From NCBI GenBank assembly GCA_017528315.1, contig JAFXOW010000036.1:1-64000 (forward strand): a DNA stretch of 64,000 nt, read 5' to 3'. This DNA comes from Bacilli bacterium. GTDB lineage: Bacteria; Bacillota_I; Bacilli_A; RF39; UBA660. The notes below the pieces were generated by a model. It was not told where the DNA came from. It saw nothing but the letters and a program-made list of their open reading frames with translations, and searched no databases. Below are positions 51,785 to 59,993 of this stretch, piece after piece. A program made the translations under genes and the position numbers. The stretch's first letter is position 1. Each line of letters opens with the position of its first letter.

Positions 51785-52403
51785 TCCAACTAATGTTAAA
51801 CCAGTTACTAAGAATAGTAATAGTAATAATAGTAATAATCGTAGTACAGGTAGTAATCAAAATACTCAATCAAGATTTACTGAAGATTGGATTAATATAA
51901 AGGGAATTCAAAATGGAATGATTATGTTACCTGGAAATGAAAAAGTAACAGGAGTTAAAATATATCCAAGAAATATCTTTATTCTTGATTCGTTGCAACA
52001 AGAAGGAGTCTTAAATGCTATGAGAAATTTCTATAATCAATTGAATTTTGAATTTTGGATGATTTCAGCTGATAGACCAGTTGATATATCTGTATATCAA
52101 TCTCAACTTCAAATTATGCTTCAAAATGCTAGAACTCCAGGACAAGCTAAAATAATAGCTCAAGATATAGATAAAGCTAATATGTTTGTTAATAATCAGG
52201 TAGTTGATACTGAATATTACATTCTATTTAAAGAAAAGAATCCTGATGAAATAAATCGTAAAATTAGAGTTTTAATAAATGGACTTGCTCAAGCAGGACT
52301 TAATTCAAGTCAAACCTCAAATGATGATTTAAGAACAATTCTTGATAATTTCTTAAATGGAGGAGTTCGTACAGAATTTGGAACGGTGGTGTTAGAAAGA
52401 TGA
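51765..52403 (+). CDS. VirB4-associated N-terminal-type domain protein
   Basis: 212 aa. A Ser/Asn-rich start (about 1-35) precedes a compact domain (RFTEDWINIKGIQNGMIML, KIYPRNIFILDSLQ, FEFWMISADRPVDI) that looks like the N-terminal TraC/CagE-type domain which normally opens VirB4 or sits as a separate gene before it in Gram-positive elements. No ATP motifs. Start taken as ATG 51765 with GGTG upstream; an earlier ATG at 51738 is possible. Its TGA overlaps the VirB4 ATG. Confidence 0.7.
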   Translation: MNSKINNPTNVKPVTKNSNSNNSNNRSTGSNQNTQSRFTEDWINIKGIQNGMIMLPGNEKVTGVKIYPRNIFILDSLQQEGVLNAMRNFYNQLNFEFWMISADRPVDISVYQSQLQIMLQNARTPGQAKIIAQDIDKANMFVNNQVVDTEYYILFKEKNPDEINRKIRVLINGLAQAGLNSSQTSNDDLRTILDNFLNGGVRTEFGTVVLER

Positions 52404-54187
52404 GTTTATTTAAAAGTGAAATAGCACCTAAGGGATTACAATTTAATCCAAGTGATTTTAATATAAGTGATAAATATGCAACTATAATGACTGTTATATC
52501 ATATCCAAAGTTTATAACACCTGGGTATCTAGCTGATTTAACTAATATAGCAGGCATAAAAGTAGTTATTAAACATATTCCTGTGCCATTTTCAATGATA
52601 CAGAAAATGATTAATAAACAAATTGCTGATTATAAACAGAGATATCAAGAAGAACGTGATAGAACAATGCAAGAGAGAATTCGTCAAGAATTTGAATCTT
52701 TAGAATACTTTGTTTCAATGCTTGCTGCTAATCAATCAACTATTTTTGATTTTCAAATGCATATTATGATTACAGCCGATTCGAGAGAGGAATTAGAACT
52801 TAAGAAAGCTAATGTAAAAAATTACTTAGATTCTATGGAACTTAGAGCGGTTACTTTAAGATTTGAACAAGAAACCATTTTAAAATCGATGTTACCAATA
52901 TTTCCTAAACAAAAAGTTGAAGAAAGAATAGGTACTATTATTCCATCTGTAACTGTTGCTGGAATGTATCCATATGTTTTTGATAGTATTAAAGATCCTG
53001 GCTTATCAAATTTGATTGGAGTAGATTTCTCAGGTGGTGTAATATTATTTAATCAGTTTTTATATAAAATGAGAAAAGAAAGTAATCGTAATAATGCCAA
53101 TATGATTATCCTAGGTGGATCTGGTTCAGGTAAATCAACAGCTGCTAAACTTCTTTTGAGAGGACATATTAGAAATGGATGTCAAATTGTAGCAATTGAC
53201 CCTGAAAATGAATTACAAGAAATGACAGAACTATTTGGTGGAGAAACAGTTGATCTTGGTAAAGGTGGATCGTTTGGTATGATTAACCCCCTTGAAGTAC
53301 TAATGGATGTTGATGAAGAAGAAATGGCACAGGGACTTGGACATACAGTACTAACTAGAACTTTACAATTCTTAAAAGCATTCATGAGATATTATTATCC
53401 TGATATAGAAGAGGATGTTCAAACTTTGTTTAGTGAAATAGTTCAAGATACTTATCGAAGATTTGATATAAATTTTGATACTAATTTTATGAATAAAACT
53501 AGTAATGATTTTCCAACTTTTAATGATGTATATGCAACAATACGTGGGAAACTAACATCAATGACAGAAAAAACTCATGAGAGAGATGTAATGGAACGTC
53601 TTGAACTTCGAGTTAGACCATTTGTAAGAGAATTAAGTTATTATTTTAATGGACATACAACTATTAGTAAAAATAGTAATTATATAGTATTTAATATAAA
53701 AGAATTAATGAATCAAGATACTAATATTAAAAATGCTTTATTCTTTAATATTTTAAAGTTTGCTTGGGGACTTTGTCTTGATAAAAGACGTGATACGGTT
53801 TTAATGGTAGATGAGGCTCATGTATTACTAGAAGGTAAAAATGTATTAGGAGCTGATTTCTTAGCTCAAGTACAAAGAAGAAGTCGTAAATATAATACAG
53901 GAACAATTATTATAACTCAACAACCAAGTGATTTCTCAGATCCTGAAGTAATTGTTCAAGGTAAAGCTATATTTGACAATGCTTCATACTATATGATAAT
54001 GCAACTAAGAAAACAAGCTGTTGAAGATTTAAGTCATCTAGTAGATTTAAATGAAAATGAAATAGAGAGTATAAAGAGATATACTCAAGGACAAGCTTTA
54101 TTTGTGTGTGGATCAAGAAGAATGCAAATAGATGTTGTCGTTACTCAAGATGAATTAGATTCCTTTGGTTCAGGTGGAGGATTATAG
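52400..54187 (+). CDS. virB4: VirB4-type T4SS ATPase
   Basis: 595 aa. Walker A GGSGSGKST at 239-247, Walker B VLMVDEAHVLL with D471-E472, then the QRRSRKYNTGTIIITQQPSDF block and DNASYYMIMQLRKQ typical of TraE/VirB4. The N-terminal 230 residues are the docking domain. It powers substrate transfer or assembly at the inner face of the membrane. Start by ATGA overlap with the preceding gene. All nucleotide-binding residues appear intact. Confidence 0.95.
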   Translation: MSLFKSEIAPKGLQFNPSDFNISDKYATIMTVISYPKFITPGYLADLTNIAGIKVVIKHIPVPFSMIQKMINKQIADYKQRYQEERDRTMQERIRQEFESLEYFVSMLAANQSTIFDFQMHIMITADSREELELKKANVKNYLDSMELRAVTLRFEQETILKSMLPIFPKQKVEERIGTIIPSVTVAGMYPYVFDSIKDPGLSNLIGVDFSGGVILFNQFLYKMRKESNRNNANMIILGGSGSGKSTAAKLLLRGHIRNGCQIVAIDPENELQEMTELFGGETVDLGKGGSFGMINPLEVLMDVDEEEMAQGLGHTVLTRTLQFLKAFMRYYYPDIEEDVQTLFSEIVQDTYRRFDINFDTNFMNKTSNDFPTFNDVYATIRGKLTSMTEKTHERDVMERLELRVRPFVRELSYYFNGHTTISKNSNYIVFNIKELMNQDTNIKNALFFNILKFAWGLCLDKRRDTVLMVDEAHVLLEGKNVLGADFLAQVQRRSRKYNTGTIIITQQPSDFSDPEVIVQGKAIFDNASYYMIMQLRKQAVEDLSHLVDLNENEIESIKRYTQGQALFVCGSRRMQIDVVVTQDELDSFGSGGGL

Positions 54188-54218
54188 TTAATAATTGAAG
54201 TAAAGGTAGGTGAGTCGT

Positions 54219-56849
54219 ATGAATGATGATTTAGATAATAAAAAGAGTAGTAGTCAAATGAATACGACTCCTTTTAAAAATAAGGGTGTTATTCCCAAAA
54301 GACTTAATAATATAAGAAATAGTGTTGGAAATAGTAATACTCAACCATTACCAAATCGAAGTACTACTAATATAAATGAAAAAGATAATGAAATTCCAGT
54401 TAGAAATAGTTTGAATAATATTGAAAGTGATTCTCAAAGTTTAAATGTTAATAATAATAGAAATAATAATCAACAAGGAACTCGTAGTAATAACTTAAAT
54501 AGTAGTTCTGGTGGTAATAATCGATTTGGTCAAGGAAATGTTGCTAATAATTTAAGAAATCAATTAAATACAATTCCAACAAATTTGGATAATGCCAAAA
54601 AAGAAGCTCTTAAAAAAGGATCTGATGTTCTAAAAAAATCAGCTGATCCAATTGCTAAAGCAGCAGGATATGCAATGGGAGCTTATCAAAAAAAACAAGA
54701 GAAAAAAGAACAAGAAGAAAATGGCGAAGAAGAAAATAAAGATAACGATGATAATCCTCAAAATGAAAATAATAACGAAGAAACAACCAAAACTGTAGAA
54801 GAAAAAAGAGGTCAAAAATTATTAAAAAAATTAATGCCAATTTTAATTTCAATTTTACCAATATTATTAATTTTTTTAGTGATTTTTGCTACACTTATGC
54901 CAATTATAACAGCTTTTTCTAACTTTATAAGTTTATTTTATCATAAAACGGAAAATGCTAGTGTTTATACAGTTACTGGTGGTCAAGATGATGCTAAAGT
55001 TAAAGCCGAACAAGACTATAATAATGCACTTCGAGGATCAAGCGATGGAAGTGTTAAAGGAATAGTTAAAGAATACCAAGAAAAATATGGTGTAACAATT
55101 GATTGGTATCTATTAAATGCTCTTATTATGTATCGTTATAATATAAGTGAAGGCGATATGTATTCGAGTGATGGTGATAATGATATAAGTGATGATGAAA
55201 TAAATCAAAGACTTGATGATTTAGAAAATATGGATACTACTGAAACTAGTGACGAAAGTACAACTGATGATGATACAAATAGTGTTGACTATGGAGCTGC
55301 TACTAAGAAAATTAAAGCTTTTGCTAGTTTAATGGTTGTAAAAGATGGTGGAACATATAAAACAGATAAAGAAAAAAATGGAGTAGTTTACAATAATGTA
55401 TTAAGTTCAAATACATTTAAAGATTATTATAAATCAGTATTAAAAGATACTGGAGATGAATCTAAAAAGAAATTACTTGATGAAATATATGATTATGCTG
55501 ATTATGCAAGAGAAATGTTTCCAACGGAAGAAGAGGAACTTCCAGGCAATTCTGGAGTAGTGTCAGAGACTGCAATTATTCATTTGCAAAATTGTCAAAC
55601 TCCATATTCTTTAAAAACCATTAATGGAATAAAAGTTTTTAATAATCCATCAGCTTCTACTTCATCAACATATCCAGATTACTTAAATATTAGAGACTAT
55701 TTAAAAGGGTTATTAAAACGTGAATATGGAATTTCTAGTGATATTAAAGAGGGAATGAAAGCCCAAGTTATTGCTGCTTTGTCATTTATTTTTAGTGATT
55801 CTAGAACGGGGTTCAATCTAAAAAGTGGAGAAATGTATTATCCAAGTGGAACTTGTCGTCAAGCAACATGCAATCCAACATATGGCTGTACTCAAGTTCA
55901 AGAGTCTAATGGCTTACATAGTTTTTATATGGGACAGAATGTTCTTAGTACATCGGGTAAAAGTGGTAAAAGTTTTCCACCATTAACGGCAACAGAATCA
56001 GCTATAGCTGATGAAGTGATTGATGAAGTATTTGGTAAAATTATGGTAAAAAAAGGTGTTACGGCTTCTAATTATAGCGGAAGTAGCGATACAATTACTG
56101 CTCATTTTTGTGCAACTTGGAAGTGCTCAAGTTGTACTACTGGCAAATGCTTAAATCAAACATTATCACACACTGATGCCCGTTCAGGTACTGGATATGA
56201 AGCAATATTAAAGAAATATTATTCTAGTGTCGATTATGATATTATTAATATATCAGAAAGTCTTTATTATCAATCTGGAGGAACTGAGTTAGGAACCGGT
56301 CAAAAAGTGTTAAATGAAGAATATCATTATCATCAAGGAGAATCTCCTTGGGGAAGTATGACTTTATGTGGAACAAGTGGTACAATTAGTTCACTTGGTT
56401 GTAATATAACAGCAGCAGCTATTGCAATTTCTCTTACTACACAACAAAAGATAACTCCTCAAACACTACAAAATCGCCATAATGATATTTCAACCTGTGC
56501 CTATGGATCTCGTCCTCAAATGATAAGAGATTTTGCTAAATTATATGGACTAAATGTAACAGTTATTAAAAAAGATGATACTAGTGAAATTAATTCTATG
56601 CTTCAAAAAATTGCAACTGGTAATTATGTTGCCGTTGCAAGACTTAAAGAAAATAGTGGAATTTATAACACAACAAATGGACATTATATAACTTTAGTTA
56701 GTGCTAAAACGGAAGGTAATGTTAATAAAGTACTTGTTTGGGATCCTGGATATAAATCAAATAAAAATCGTGATAATGCTTGGCATGATATAAATTATAT
56801 TACAAAATATTTAAATAGTAGTTATTCTTTTATATTAATTGGTAAGTAG
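54219..56849 (+). CDS. Membrane-anchored T4SS wall hydrolase: SpoIID-like plus C39-like domains
   Basis: 876 aa. Asn/Ser/Gln-rich cytosolic part (1-150), acidic/basic coil, one membrane span (about 203-232), an outside helical region (IVKEYQEKYGVTIDWYLLNALIM, core TIDWYLLNALIM, about 290), a Cys-containing SpoIID/LytB-like domain (about 505-680: EGMKAQVIAALSFIF, LSHTDARSGTGYEAILKKYY), and a C-terminal peptidase C39-like domain with Cys728 (LGCNITAAAI), His822 (GHYITLV) and Asp842 (WDPGY). It stands where VirB1-type enzymes open the wall. ATG at 54219 after AGGTGAG. The two-domain pairing is unusual. Confidence 0.78.
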   Translation: MNDDLDNKKSSSQMNTTPFKNKGVIPKRLNNIRNSVGNSNTQPLPNRSTTNINEKDNEIPVRNSLNNIESDSQSLNVNNNRNNNQQGTRSNNLNSSSGGNNRFGQGNVANNLRNQLNTIPTNLDNAKKEALKKGSDVLKKSADPIAKAAGYAMGAYQKKQEKKEQEENGEEENKDNDDNPQNENNNEETTKTVEEKRGQKLLKKLMPILISILPILLIFLVIFATLMPIITAFSNFISLFYHKTENASVYTVTGGQDDAKVKAEQDYNNALRGSSDGSVKGIVKEYQEKYGVTIDWYLLNALIMYRYNISEGDMYSSDGDNDISDDEINQRLDDLENMDTTETSDESTTDDDTNSVDYGAATKKIKAFASLMVVKDGGTYKTDKEKNGVVYNNVLSSNTFKDYYKSVLKDTGDESKKKLLDEIYDYADYAREMFPTEEEELPGNSGVVSETAIIHLQNCQTPYSLKTINGIKVFNNPSASTSSTYPDYLNIRDYLKGLLKREYGISSDIKEGMKAQVIAALSFIFSDSRTGFNLKSGEMYYPSGTCRQATCNPTYGCTQVQESNGLHSFYMGQNVLSTSGKSGKSFPPLTATESAIADEVIDEVFGKIMVKKGVTASNYSGSSDTITAHFCATWKCSSCTTGKCLNQTLSHTDARSGTGYEAILKKYYSSVDYDIINISESLYYQSGGTELGTGQKVLNEEYHYHQGESPWGSMTLCGTSGTISSLGCNITAAAIAISLTTQQKITPQTLQNRHNDISTCAYGSRPQMIRDFAKLYGLNVTVIKKDDTSEINSMLQKIATGNYVAVARLKENSGIYNTTNGHYITLVSAKTEGNVNKVLVWDPGYKSNKNRDNAWHDINYITKYLNSSYSFILIGK

Positions 56850-56865
56850 AATAAGGGAGACTAGA

Positions 56866-57582
56866 ATGCAAAAAAAAATATTATTAATAATTTTATTATT
56901 ATTTTTGGTAACTGGATGTTCAAGTGTTAAATATGAAATAAAAATACAAAAAGATTTATCGGTAATTGAAAGTGCAAATATGTCTGCAACTAGTGAATAT
57001 TTTAATAATTTTTATATGAATTTACCAATAACTATTGTTAAAGAATTTTATGAAGATGAGGAATGGATTAGTCCACTTAAAAATAATAATTATCAGTATG
57101 AATTAAGAAAAGATAATACTCCATATCCAAGTGTTTTTGCAACTAAGAAATATAATTCTTTGAATGAATATGTCGAAAGTACAGTTTATAAAAATCAGGT
57201 ATTTAATAAATTAGATGTTAAAACAAAAGATAATTTAGTTACTTTAGAAGCTACTGAATATAAAAAATATTTGCCAGATGATGGAGATGGTGACGTAAAT
57301 GGACGTTATCCTGTATCGAAATTAATAGTTAATATAAAACTTCCTTTTGTAGTTAAAGATACAAATGCCGATAAAATAGATAAAAGAAATAATATCTATA
57401 CTTGGACTATAAATGAAGAAACAGAAGATAAAGAAATAAAAATTACTTTTGATAAAACTAAAATATTTGTTTATAATATTTCGTGGTATATATCACTTGC
57501 TATAATAATTATTATAGTTATTGTAGCAATAGTGTTAATAATAAAAGCAATAAGAAAAAATAAATTAAATAATGGGGTGTAA
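56866..57582 (+). CDS. T4SS-operon lipoprotein with C-terminal membrane span
   Basis: 238 aa. Lipobox FLVTGCSS (Cys about 20) after a basic start, a beta-rich outside domain (KYEIKIQKDLSVIESANMSA, TIVKEFYEDEEW) resembling LppM/DUF3153-type lipoproteins, and a C-terminal span (about 205-228) followed by KAIRKNKLNN inside. ATG at 56866 with AGGGAGA upstream. No VirB8 was found in the operon; whether this protein fills that place is unknown. Confidence 0.72.
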   Translation: MQKKILLIILLLFLVTGCSSVKYEIKIQKDLSVIESANMSATSEYFNNFYMNLPITIVKEFYEDEEWISPLKNNNYQYELRKDNTPYPSVFATKKYNSLNEYVESTVYKNQVFNKLDVKTKDNLVTLEATEYKKYLPDDGDGDVNGRYPVSKLIVNIKLPFVVKDTNADKIDKRNNIYTWTINEETEDKEIKITFDKTKIFVYNISWYISLAIIIIIVIVAIVLIIKAIRKNKLNNGV

Positions 57583-57593
57583 GGAGAAAAGAT

Positions 57594-59921
57594 ATGAAAC
57601 TTAAGATAAGATATGATCAAGATGATTTAAAAAGATTTTTACTTGTTTGTTTACTTCTTTTATATATAGTTGCAATTGCTATATCAAATTTATCTAGTGT
57701 AACATCAACTGGTGAATTTACAGGATTAAATCCTTTTCCAGCATTTGCTCCTAATATGATTTTGTCAACACTTTTATTTTATGTTATGGCGGTTGTTGCT
57801 TTAATGCTTTCAACCAAAAGTTATTTTTTTGAATTTGAAAAAGGTTTTGGTTTTACGACTGATAAAAAATTAGATGGTTATAGTAAATGGGCTGATGAAA
57901 AAGACATGCAAAAAGAATTAAAAATGATTAGACCAACGGATGCTAAAACGGAACATGCAGGAATTGCACTGATAAATAATGGTAAAAAAATTTGGGTTGA
58001 TGATGGTGATTATCATAACCTAATAATTGGTTCAACGGGATCTGGTAAAACGCAAAATATAATTTTTCCAATGATAGAAATACTTGCTAAACATGGTGAA
58101 TCAATGATTATAACCGATCCTAAGGGTGAATTATATGAAAAGAAGAGTAATATGCTTCGTTCTAAGGGATATAATATAGTCGTTTTAAACTTTCGTGATC
58201 CAGGACGAGGTAATGCATGGAATCCAATGAGTTTACCATACAACTTATATAAAAGTGGTAATCGAGATAAAGCAATGGAGCTTTTGGATGATTTAGCTTT
58301 AAATATTTTGTATGATGAAGGAAATAAAAATGCTGATCCTTTCTGGGAAAAAACATCAGCTGACTATTTTTCAGGACTTTCACTCGGATTATTTGATGAT
58401 GCAAGCGAATCAGAAATTAACTTAAATAGTATCAGTTTAATGACTACGGTTGGAGAAGAAAAGATAGGTGGAAGTACTTACATAAAAGAATATTTTAATT
58501 TAAAAGATCCAGGAAGTTCAGCATACATTAATGCATCATCAACAATTCTTGCTCCAAGTGATACAAAGATGAGTATTTTAGCAGTATTTAAACAAAAAAT
58601 AAAATTGTTTGCATCTCGTGAAAATTTATCAGAAATGCTATCTTATAGTGATTTTGATATTGGTGAGATTGGTAAAAGAAAAACAGCTGTATTTATAATT
58701 GTTCAAGATGAAAAGAAAACCTATCATAGTTTAGTTACTATATTTATAAAGCAAGTTTATGAGACATTAATTGATGTAGCTCAATCATCACCTCATAATA
58801 AACTTCCAATTAGAACTAATTTTTTACTTGATGAGTTTGCTAATATGCCACCTCTAAAAGATGTTACAACCATGATTACAGCAGCAAGAAGCCGTGCAAT
58901 GCGATTTACAATGATTATTCAAAATTATGCTCAGTTAAATGAAGTTTATGGTGAACAAAATGCTGAAACTATTAAAGGTAACTGTGGTAATACAGTTTAT
59001 CTAATTTCAACGGAGTTAAAAGCTTTAAAAGAAATTAGTGAAATGTGTGGAGAAATTAAAGTTAAAACTGATAAAAAAGATGCCGAGGGAAAAAATATTG
59101 AAGAAACTCGTCCATTAATTACAGTAAGTGATTTACAAAGGATGAAGATGAATGAAGTAATTGTTCGTCGTATTCGTATGGCACCATTTAAAACTAAGTT
59201 AACTCCTGAATGGCAAATGCAATGGGAACATAAATATCGTGAAGCCAGTGTCAATGATATAAAGGCAAGAGAAAGAAGACAAGTTGAAATGTTTGATGTT
59301 CGTGAATTTGTAAAATCTAAAAAGAAAAGTGCTCCGAGTCCCTTTGGAGGAGGAATGCCTTTTACTTCTTCAATGTCTCCATTTGGAAATATGTCAGATA
59401 CGCCAAGTTTTCCAGGACTTTTTGATGCAATGCCAAAAAATGATTATCCAACAAATGGAAAGATTGATGTAGATAAGATACTAGCAAATTTAGATGCTAA
59501 AATTGCTGAAATAGAAGCTGAAGAGAAAAAGTTAGCTGAAGAAGAAAAAACTAATACTAAAACTAATATTACTAGTAAAGATGATAATTTACTTTCATTA
59601 GATAAAGAGGTTAAGAATGATAATGTTATACCTGAATCAGAAATTATTAATACTAAACCAATAGAAAATTCTAATCCAGAAAAAACTTCCATTAAAGATA
59701 TACTTCCAAGTATTGACTCAGAATTTGTTCCATTTAGTAAAAATGAAGATTTTACACCTGAAAAATTTGAAGATGCATCTTTAATGGTTGATAAAATTCA
59801 AAATACAAATAATATAATTAATAAAGAAAAACCAAATATGATAAATAATCAAAATACTAACGATAAAAAATATACTGAAGTTAGTGATGATGAATTTTTT
59901 GATGACTTCTTCGATGATTAA
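57594..59921 (+). CDS. virD4: VirD4/TraG-type coupling ATPase
   Basis: 775 aa. Two N-terminal membrane spans (about 15-33 and 58-76), Walker A IIGSTGSGKT at 146-153, GDSP-like ITDPKGELYEKKS, NAWNPMSL, Walker B FLLDEFANM with D413-E414, and the RAMRFTMIIQNYAQL block, all as in TraG/VirD4. It selects and feeds substrates to the channel. A 180-residue acidic low-complexity tail ends DDEFFDDFFDD and may be the docking region. AAGGAG precedes the ATG; last gene of the operon. Confidence 0.95.
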   Translation: MKLKIRYDQDDLKRFLLVCLLLLYIVAIAISNLSSVTSTGEFTGLNPFPAFAPNMILSTLLFYVMAVVALMLSTKSYFFEFEKGFGFTTDKKLDGYSKWADEKDMQKELKMIRPTDAKTEHAGIALINNGKKIWVDDGDYHNLIIGSTGSGKTQNIIFPMIEILAKHGESMIITDPKGELYEKKSNMLRSKGYNIVVLNFRDPGRGNAWNPMSLPYNLYKSGNRDKAMELLDDLALNILYDEGNKNADPFWEKTSADYFSGLSLGLFDDASESEINLNSISLMTTVGEEKIGGSTYIKEYFNLKDPGSSAYINASSTILAPSDTKMSILAVFKQKIKLFASRENLSEMLSYSDFDIGEIGKRKTAVFIIVQDEKKTYHSLVTIFIKQVYETLIDVAQSSPHNKLPIRTNFLLDEFANMPPLKDVTTMITAARSRAMRFTMIIQNYAQLNEVYGEQNAETIKGNCGNTVYLISTELKALKEISEMCGEIKVKTDKKDAEGKNIEETRPLITVSDLQRMKMNEVIVRRIRMAPFKTKLTPEWQMQWEHKYREASVNDIKARERRQVEMFDVREFVKSKKKSAPSPFGGGMPFTSSMSPFGNMSDTPSFPGLFDAMPKNDYPTNGKIDVDKILANLDAKIAEIEAEEKKLAEEEKTNTKTNITSKDDNLLSLDKEVKNDNVIPESEIINTKPIENSNPEKTSIKDILPSIDSEFVPFSKNEDFTPEKFEDASLMVDKIQNTNNIINKEKPNMINNQNTNDKKYTEVSDDEFFDDFFDD

Positions 59922-59955
59922 AAAGCAAATTATAAATAATTGCTTTTTTTTCTTT
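59921..59955 (+). terminator. Intrinsic terminator of the T4SS operon
   Basis: AAAAGCAA (59921-59928) and TTGCTTTT (59940-59947), then TTTTTC. Confidence 0.8.
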
Positions 59956-59963
59956 TGAAATAA

Positions 59964-59972
59964 TGATATACT
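59964..59972 (+). promoter_or_regulatory. Extended -10 promoter of rnr
   Basis: TGA-TATACT, TATACT at 59967-59972, 21 bp before the ATG. Confidence 0.5.
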
Positions 59973-59993
59973 TATTATGAAAGTGGTGAAACT

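Noticed and set aside
51765-54187. Frameshifted single VirB4 gene
   Set aside because: Both parts have their own start and a TGA/ATG overlap like other couplings in this genome, and the second part alone has a full docking domain.
58013-59692. Several antisense frames within virD4
   Set aside because: All are mirror frames of intact ATPase sequence with no start signals.
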